Source of the DNA: Candidatus Symbiobacter sp.
Lineage (GTDB): Bacteria > Pseudomonadota > Alphaproteobacteria > Elsterales > Elsteraceae
Length of the DNA: 5,742 bases
NCBI GenBank assembly: GCA_030054015.1
Contig: JASGCR010000149.1
Span: 163-5,904, forward strand
Direction: 5' to 3'
The notes beneath the pieces are model-generated. The model ran no database searches and was not told where the DNA came from. It saw only the letters and a list, made by a program, of their open reading frames with translations. Shown here piece by piece: positions 4,588 through 5,742 of the stretch; the first letter of the stretch is position 1, and every line of letters starts with the position of its first letter. The position numbers were made by a program, and so were the translations under genes.

Positions 4588-5592
4588 GTGACCACATTAA
4601 AAATCTCGTCCGCCGGTATGAGCAGCCAGATCGGTAAAAATTTTCTGGGCTGTACCTATCCGATTATGGGCGGGGCCATGACTTGGGTGTCCGAGTGCAA
4701 TTTGGTCGCCGCCATTTCCAATGCCGGGGGATTTGGTGTCTTGGCCTGTGGGGCGATGCCGCCCGCCAATTTGCGCCAGGAAATCCTGGCGACCCAGAAA
4801 TTAACCGATGGTCCTTTCGCGGTAAATTTGATTTTGATGCACCCAAATTTGCCTGAATTAATCGATATTTGCGGCGCATTGGCGGTGAAATATTTGGTCT
4901 TTGCCGGCGGCTTACCGACCCAAACGCAAATGAACCAGGTCAAATCGCATGGCATAAAATTAATGGCCTTTGCCCCCACCGTGATGATCGGCAAGAAATT
5001 GGTCAAAATGGGTGTCGATGCTTTGATCATTGAGGGCAGCGAAGCCGGCGGTCACATCGGGCCGGTCTCAACCTCGGTCTTGGCCCAGGAAATTTTGCCG
5101 GTCATTCGTGATGTGCCGGTCTTTGTCGCGGGCGGCATTGGTCGCGGCGAGATGATTGCCCTTTATCTACAAATGGGTGCCGCCGGAGTGCAATTAGGCA
5201 CCCGCTTTGTTTGCGCCAGCGAGTCGATTGCCCATGCCAATTTCAAACAGGCCTTTATCCGCGCCGAAGCCCGCGATGCCTTGGCTTCGGTGCAATTAGA
5301 TGCGCGTTTTCCGGTGATTCCGGTGCGGGCGATTGCCAACCAGGCCAGCCGCATCTTTATGGATTTCCAACGCCAAGTGATTGATCGCTTTAATCGCGGC
5401 GACATCGAACAAAAACCGGCCCAATTGGAAATCGAACATTTTTGGGCGGGGGCTTTGCGCCGCGCCGTGATTGATGGCGATGTTGAGACTGGCTCGCTCA
5501 TGGCCGGTCAAAGCGTCGGCATGGTCAAATCGATTGAGCCTTGCTCCGCCATTATTGCCGAATTGGTGGCGGCGGCGGGGTTGAAGCTTTAG
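4588..5592 (+). CDS. FabK / nitronate monooxygenase family flavoprotein
   Basis: The product has 334 residues from GTG 4588, which has GGAG (4578-4581) six bases upstream. An upstream TTG (4573) would make 339 residues but overlaps that site, so GTG is preferred. It is an FMN-dependent TIM-barrel protein. Visible motifs are YPIMGGAMTWVS (24-35), NAGGFGVLACGAM (45-57), EGSEAGGHIGPVST (149-162) with His155 as the likely family His, and AGGIGRGEMIALYLQMGAAG then VQLGTRF (181-207), the FMN-phosphate site. Beyond these, PVRAIANQ (245-252) and AGALRRAVIDGDVETGSLMAGQ (287-308) line up well with enoyl-ACP reductase II (FabK) as I remember it. It could therefore reduce enoyl-ACP with NAD(P)H in fatty-acid synthesis, or oxidise nitronates as homologues are often annotated. 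The substrate cannot be decided from sequence. It probably shares a transcript with lysC, although no pathway link between them is evident. Confidence 0.88.
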   Translation: MTTLKISSAGMSSQIGKNFLGCTYPIMGGAMTWVSECNLVAAISNAGGFGVLACGAMPPANLRQEILATQKLTDGPFAVNLILMHPNLPELIDICGALAVKYLVFAGGLPTQTQMNQVKSHGIKLMAFAPTVMIGKKLVKMGVDALIIEGSEAGGHIGPVSTSVLAQEILPVIRDVPVFVAGGIGRGEMIALYLQMGAAGVQLGTRFVCASESIAHANFKQAFIRAEARDALASVQLDARFPVIPVRAIANQASRIFMDFQRQVIDRFNRGDIEQKPAQLEIEHFWAGALRRAVIDGDVETGSLMAGQSVGMVKSIEPCSAIIAELVAAAGLKL

Positions 5593-5604
5593 TTGCCCAA
5601 TAAG

Positions 5605-5653
5605 GGGAGGGTCATTGAGGGGAAGAGCGTCATTAAAAGGAAGGGCGTCATTA
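5605..5653. repeat. 18-bp tandem repeat with GTCATT core
   Basis: GTCATT occurs at 5611-5616, 5629-5634 and 5647-5652, an exact 18-base period. The intervening bases are similar purine-rich strings (GAGGGGAAGA and AAAAGGAAGG). Two copies carry GCGTCATTA (5627-5635, 5645-5653). The third copy runs straight into the palindrome starting at 5650. The repeat begins just after the stop codon at 5592 and has no reading frame of its own. Confidence 0.8.
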
Positions 5654-5697
5654 CCCGCAGATTTTTGCCGCGAAGCGGCATAAATCTGTCGGGTAAT
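5650..5697. repeat. Long imperfect palindrome (hairpin 1)
   Basis: ATTACCCG (5650-5657) pairs with CGGGTAAT (5690-5697), CAGATTT (5658-5664) with AAATCTG (5682-5688), and TGCCGC (5666-5671) with GCGGCA (5675-5680) around a GAA loop. That gives 21 paired bases with one T-T mismatch and one bulged T (5689). There is no T-run after it on the plus strand, so it is not a standard intrinsic terminator, although it could help end or stabilise the upstream transcript. It looks more like a palindromic repeat element of the REP/RPE kind. Confidence 0.85.
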
Positions 5698-5739
5698 CCC
5701 CCAGGAGTTTTGGGGAACAATACTCCTGGGGGATTACCC
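5691..5739. repeat. Perfect 18-bp inverted repeat (hairpin 2)
   Basis: GGGTAATCCCCCAGGAGT (5691-5708) and ACTCCTGGGGGATTACCC (5722-5739) are exact inverted copies with a 13-base loop. The first seven bases of the left arm (GGGTAAT, 5691-5697) are also the end of hairpin 1, so both cannot be fully formed at once in one RNA or on one strand. The element reaches within three bases of the window edge and may continue. Confidence 0.92.
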
Positions 5740-5742
5740 AAC

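Noticed and set aside
5650..5697. Standard intrinsic terminator for the flavoprotein gene
   Set aside because: The hairpin is followed by GGGTAATCCCCC-type sequence rather than a T-run on the plus strand.

Overview
The window looks like chromosomal DNA from an alphaproteobacterium that I cannot place more precisely. The support is a UbiG of alphaproteobacterial type divergent from an aspartate kinase, and a regulator of the XRE/S24-like kind common in that class. By eye the base composition is moderate. There is no sign of a whole prophage, an IS element or a CRISPR array.

Layout: (1) 1-324 is non-coding. It opens with a 28-bp tandem repeat array that runs off the left edge, followed by a hairpin-like inverted repeat and a plausible promoter. 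(2) 325-400 is a complete tRNA-Lys(UUU) gene with encoded CCA. (3) 401-523 is non-coding and packed with TAGGAA/TTCCTA motifs on a roughly 10-bp lattice, including two symmetrical arrangements. (4) 524-1600 (minus) is an XRE helix-turn-helix protein with an S24/LexA-like C-terminal domain whose catalytic Ser and Lys both appear to be lost. (5) 1601-1749 is a divergent control region. A TTGACT-N17-TATAGG promoter there is overlapped by the palindrome TCCTATATAGGA, the same motif as in (3). (6) 1750-2307 (plus) is a second small helix-turn-helix protein, tentatively DUF6362-like. (7) 2343-3173 (minus) is ubiG (ubiquinone biosynthesis O-methyltransferase), with a short in-frame tandem-repeat insertion. 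(8) 3279-4529 (plus) is lysC (aspartate kinase), with a well-placed internal start that could give a separate regulatory subunit. (9) 4588-5592 (plus) is a FabK/nitronate-monooxygenase-family flavoprotein, probably co-transcribed with lysC. (10) 5593-5742 is non-coding: an 18-bp repeat, then two long palindromes that share a GGGTAAT segment.

How the parts fit: 2343-5592 is ordinary housekeeping metabolism (quinone methylation, the aspartate pathway, and possibly fatty-acid synthesis). The more unusual part is 401-2307. There a regulator without a protease active site, a divergent partner gene and a shared TTCCTATA-type palindrome suggest a self-contained regulatory module next to tRNA-Lys. 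That model is inference. The two window ends share the word GCGTCATTA in opposite orientations, which suggests a dispersed repeat family in this genome.
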